Shown here one piece after another: positions 4,634 through 5,506 of a DNA stretch of 5,506 nucleotides. The notes under the pieces are model-generated. The model saw nothing but the letters and a program-made list of their open reading frames with translations, was not told the origin of the DNA and did not search any database. Source of the stretch: Lachnospiraceae bacterium (GTDB taxonomy: Bacteria > Bacillota_A > Clostridia > Lachnospirales > Lachnospiraceae); the NCBI GenBank assembly GCA_017632755.1, contig JAGBQU010000019.1, positions 1-5,506 on the forward strand, written 5' to 3'. The position numbers were made by a program, and so were the translations under genes. The stretch's first letter is position 1. Each line of letters opens with the position of its first letter.

Positions 4634-4664
4634 AAGCCGGTATGCCACAGCGGCAGACCGGCTT
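4634..4664. terminator. Strong GC-rich palindrome 2, possible fbp terminator
   Basis: AAGCCGGT (4634-4641) and ACCGGCTT (4657-4664) are perfect 8-bp arms, with inner arms TGCC (4643-4646) and GGCA (4652-4655) around ACAGC. It lies about 42 bases beyond the stop codon of the minus-strand fbp gene. On that strand it is followed by TTTCCT, a poor T-run, so a terminator role is plausible but not certain. Confidence 0.45.
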
Positions 4665-4705
4665 ATTAAGCATCTTATCTCAATGAAAAAACCTCTGCTT
4701 CTTTT

Positions 4706-5506
4706 CTACACATCCTTCTCGATCAGAACACCGTCACGATACGCCTGCAGCAGATCCTCAAGCTGGGCAATGCTCTCTTTTAACTCCTGCCCGATATCGG
4801 TATCCGCAACGCTGATTCGTCTGCCCGACGTCTCGACGATGATAGAATCGGAAAAAATATCCGATTCATTGCGAATAGCCGATTCAGCCGATTCAAAAGG
4901 CTCATGTGATACCAGCCGCATTCCGTAGCTGTTGGCAACAAGTGTATAGCCGGCGATTCCCGTCTTATCCTGATATGCCTTGGAAAAACCGCCATCGATG
5001 ATCAGAAGTTTTCCGTTACACTTGATCGGCGACTCCCCTTTCCGACGTTCCACCGGCACATGCCCGTTTACAATGTGTGATTTATCACTGCCCAGACCGA
5101 ACTCCTCCAGGATCTTATCGATCACGGTCTCATCATTGAGCAACCGGTAATAGGCGTTCTTTGTCTCTTTGTGCGTCGTTTTGTCCTCGATGAAGTAACG
5201 CTCAAAGGTTGTCATCTTATCCTTTCCGAACACCGGGGAATTGGGTCCTGTCCAGATATACCAGATGATATCCTGCCCTTTGCGCTTCTCCTCAGAACTG
5301 CGCGCGCCGTAATAGCCTTTGCGCGCATAGGACTCAAGCACATCATAAAGTGCCTTTCCGGCACATTTTTTGCCAAAGATATCCACCTCGAGGAATTCTC
5401 CGTTCTCATCCATAGGTACACAGCCATGGTAGAGCAAATTGGAATTATAAACCTTGTACAGACTTCCTTTTGCATACAAAAAGCGCACATCCTTCTGGAG
5501 CTTGTC
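4706..5506 (-). CDS. fbp: Class III fructose-1,6-bisphosphatase, C-terminal part (partial)
   Basis: The last 266 residues of a Firmicutes-type (class III, FBPase_2) fructose-1,6-bisphosphatase, which hydrolyses fructose 1,6-bisphosphate to fructose 6-phosphate in gluconeogenesis and is typically Mn-dependent. The frame is open to the window edge. The family is about 640-670 residues long, so roughly 60 percent, including the N-terminal metal-site motifs, lies outside. Recognisable segments are VRFLYAKGSLYKVYN (7-21), HGCVPM (27-32), VNGHVPV (146-152), KGESPIK (156-162), IDGGFSKAYQ (170-179) and GIAGYTL (183-189), numbered from the first residue in the window. A GTG at 5488 is not a true start, since conserved sequence continues upstream of it. 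The gene ends with TAG at 4706-4708 and is convergent with the lipoprotein gene. No other gluconeogenic gene is visible here. The family assignment is very secure. Confidence 0.94.
   Translation of the reverse strand, partial: DKLQKDVRFLYAKGSLYKVYNSNLLYHGCVPMDENGEFLEVDIFGKKCAGKALYDVLESYARKGYYGARSSEEKRKGQDIIWYIWTGPNSPVFGKDKMTTFERYFIEDKTTHKETKNAYYRLLNDETVIDKILEEFGLGSDKSHIVNGHVPVERRKGESPIKCNGKLLIIDGGFSKAYQDKTGIAGYTLVANSYGMRLVSHEPFESAESAIRNESDIFSDSIIVETSGRRISVADTDIGQELKESIAQLEDLLQAYRDGVLIEKDV

Noticed and set aside
4611..4928. A plus-strand open frame opposite the end of fbp
   Set aside because: It begins inside a palindrome and runs antisense to a conserved enzyme. Its composition reflects the fbp complement.

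Overview
The window looks like a chromosomal housekeeping stretch of a low-to-moderate-GC Clostridia member of the Firmicutes, most likely a Lachnospiraceae-type gut anaerobe. The evidence is the gene set: a PcrA-type helicase, a DUF1836 protein, a YerC/TrpR-like regulator, a class III fructose-1,6-bisphosphatase, strong AGGAGG ribosome-binding sites and TTGACA/TATAAT-type promoters. The genus is an inference. No tRNA, rRNA, CRISPR array, insertion sequence or phage gene was seen.

Layout. Positions 1-738 (minus) hold the N-terminal 246 codons of pcrA, cut off by the window edge. Just upstream on the same strand (768-1376) is a DUF1836 protein with a MerR-like helix-turn-helix, probably co-transcribed with pcrA. 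Positions 1377-1563 are a divergent control region with two good back-to-back promoters, whose -10 regions carry near-identical inverted copies of one element. The plus-strand promoter drives a YcdX-type PHP phosphatase (1564-2298). It is followed by yerC (2361-2648), which also has a good promoter inside the end of the phosphatase gene, and then by a cold-shock protein gene with its own promoter (2760-2960). The cold-shock terminator (3066-3098) runs into the 3' end of the convergent hisA gene (3088-3870, minus), which is of the eukaryotic (HIS6-like) type. Divergent from hisA is a small Ser/Gly/Asn/Thr-rich lipoprotein gene (4049-4558), followed by a terminator and two strong palindromes. 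The window closes with the C-terminal 266 residues of a class III fructose-1,6-bisphosphatase gene on the minus strand (4706-5506).

How it fits together. Most genes are independent core functions: DNA repair, cold shock, histidine synthesis and gluconeogenesis. The most interesting points are regulatory. The DUF1836/PHP divergent promoters share an element and may be co-regulated, perhaps by the DUF1836 protein itself. A YerC-type regulator, a type proposed elsewhere to control histidine genes, lies near a stand-alone eukaryotic-type hisA and a PHP phosphatase. TGTTGC/GCAACA dyads lie on both sides of yerC. The region after the lipoprotein contains palindromes that could form mutually exclusive hairpins. 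None of these amounts to a proven new system.
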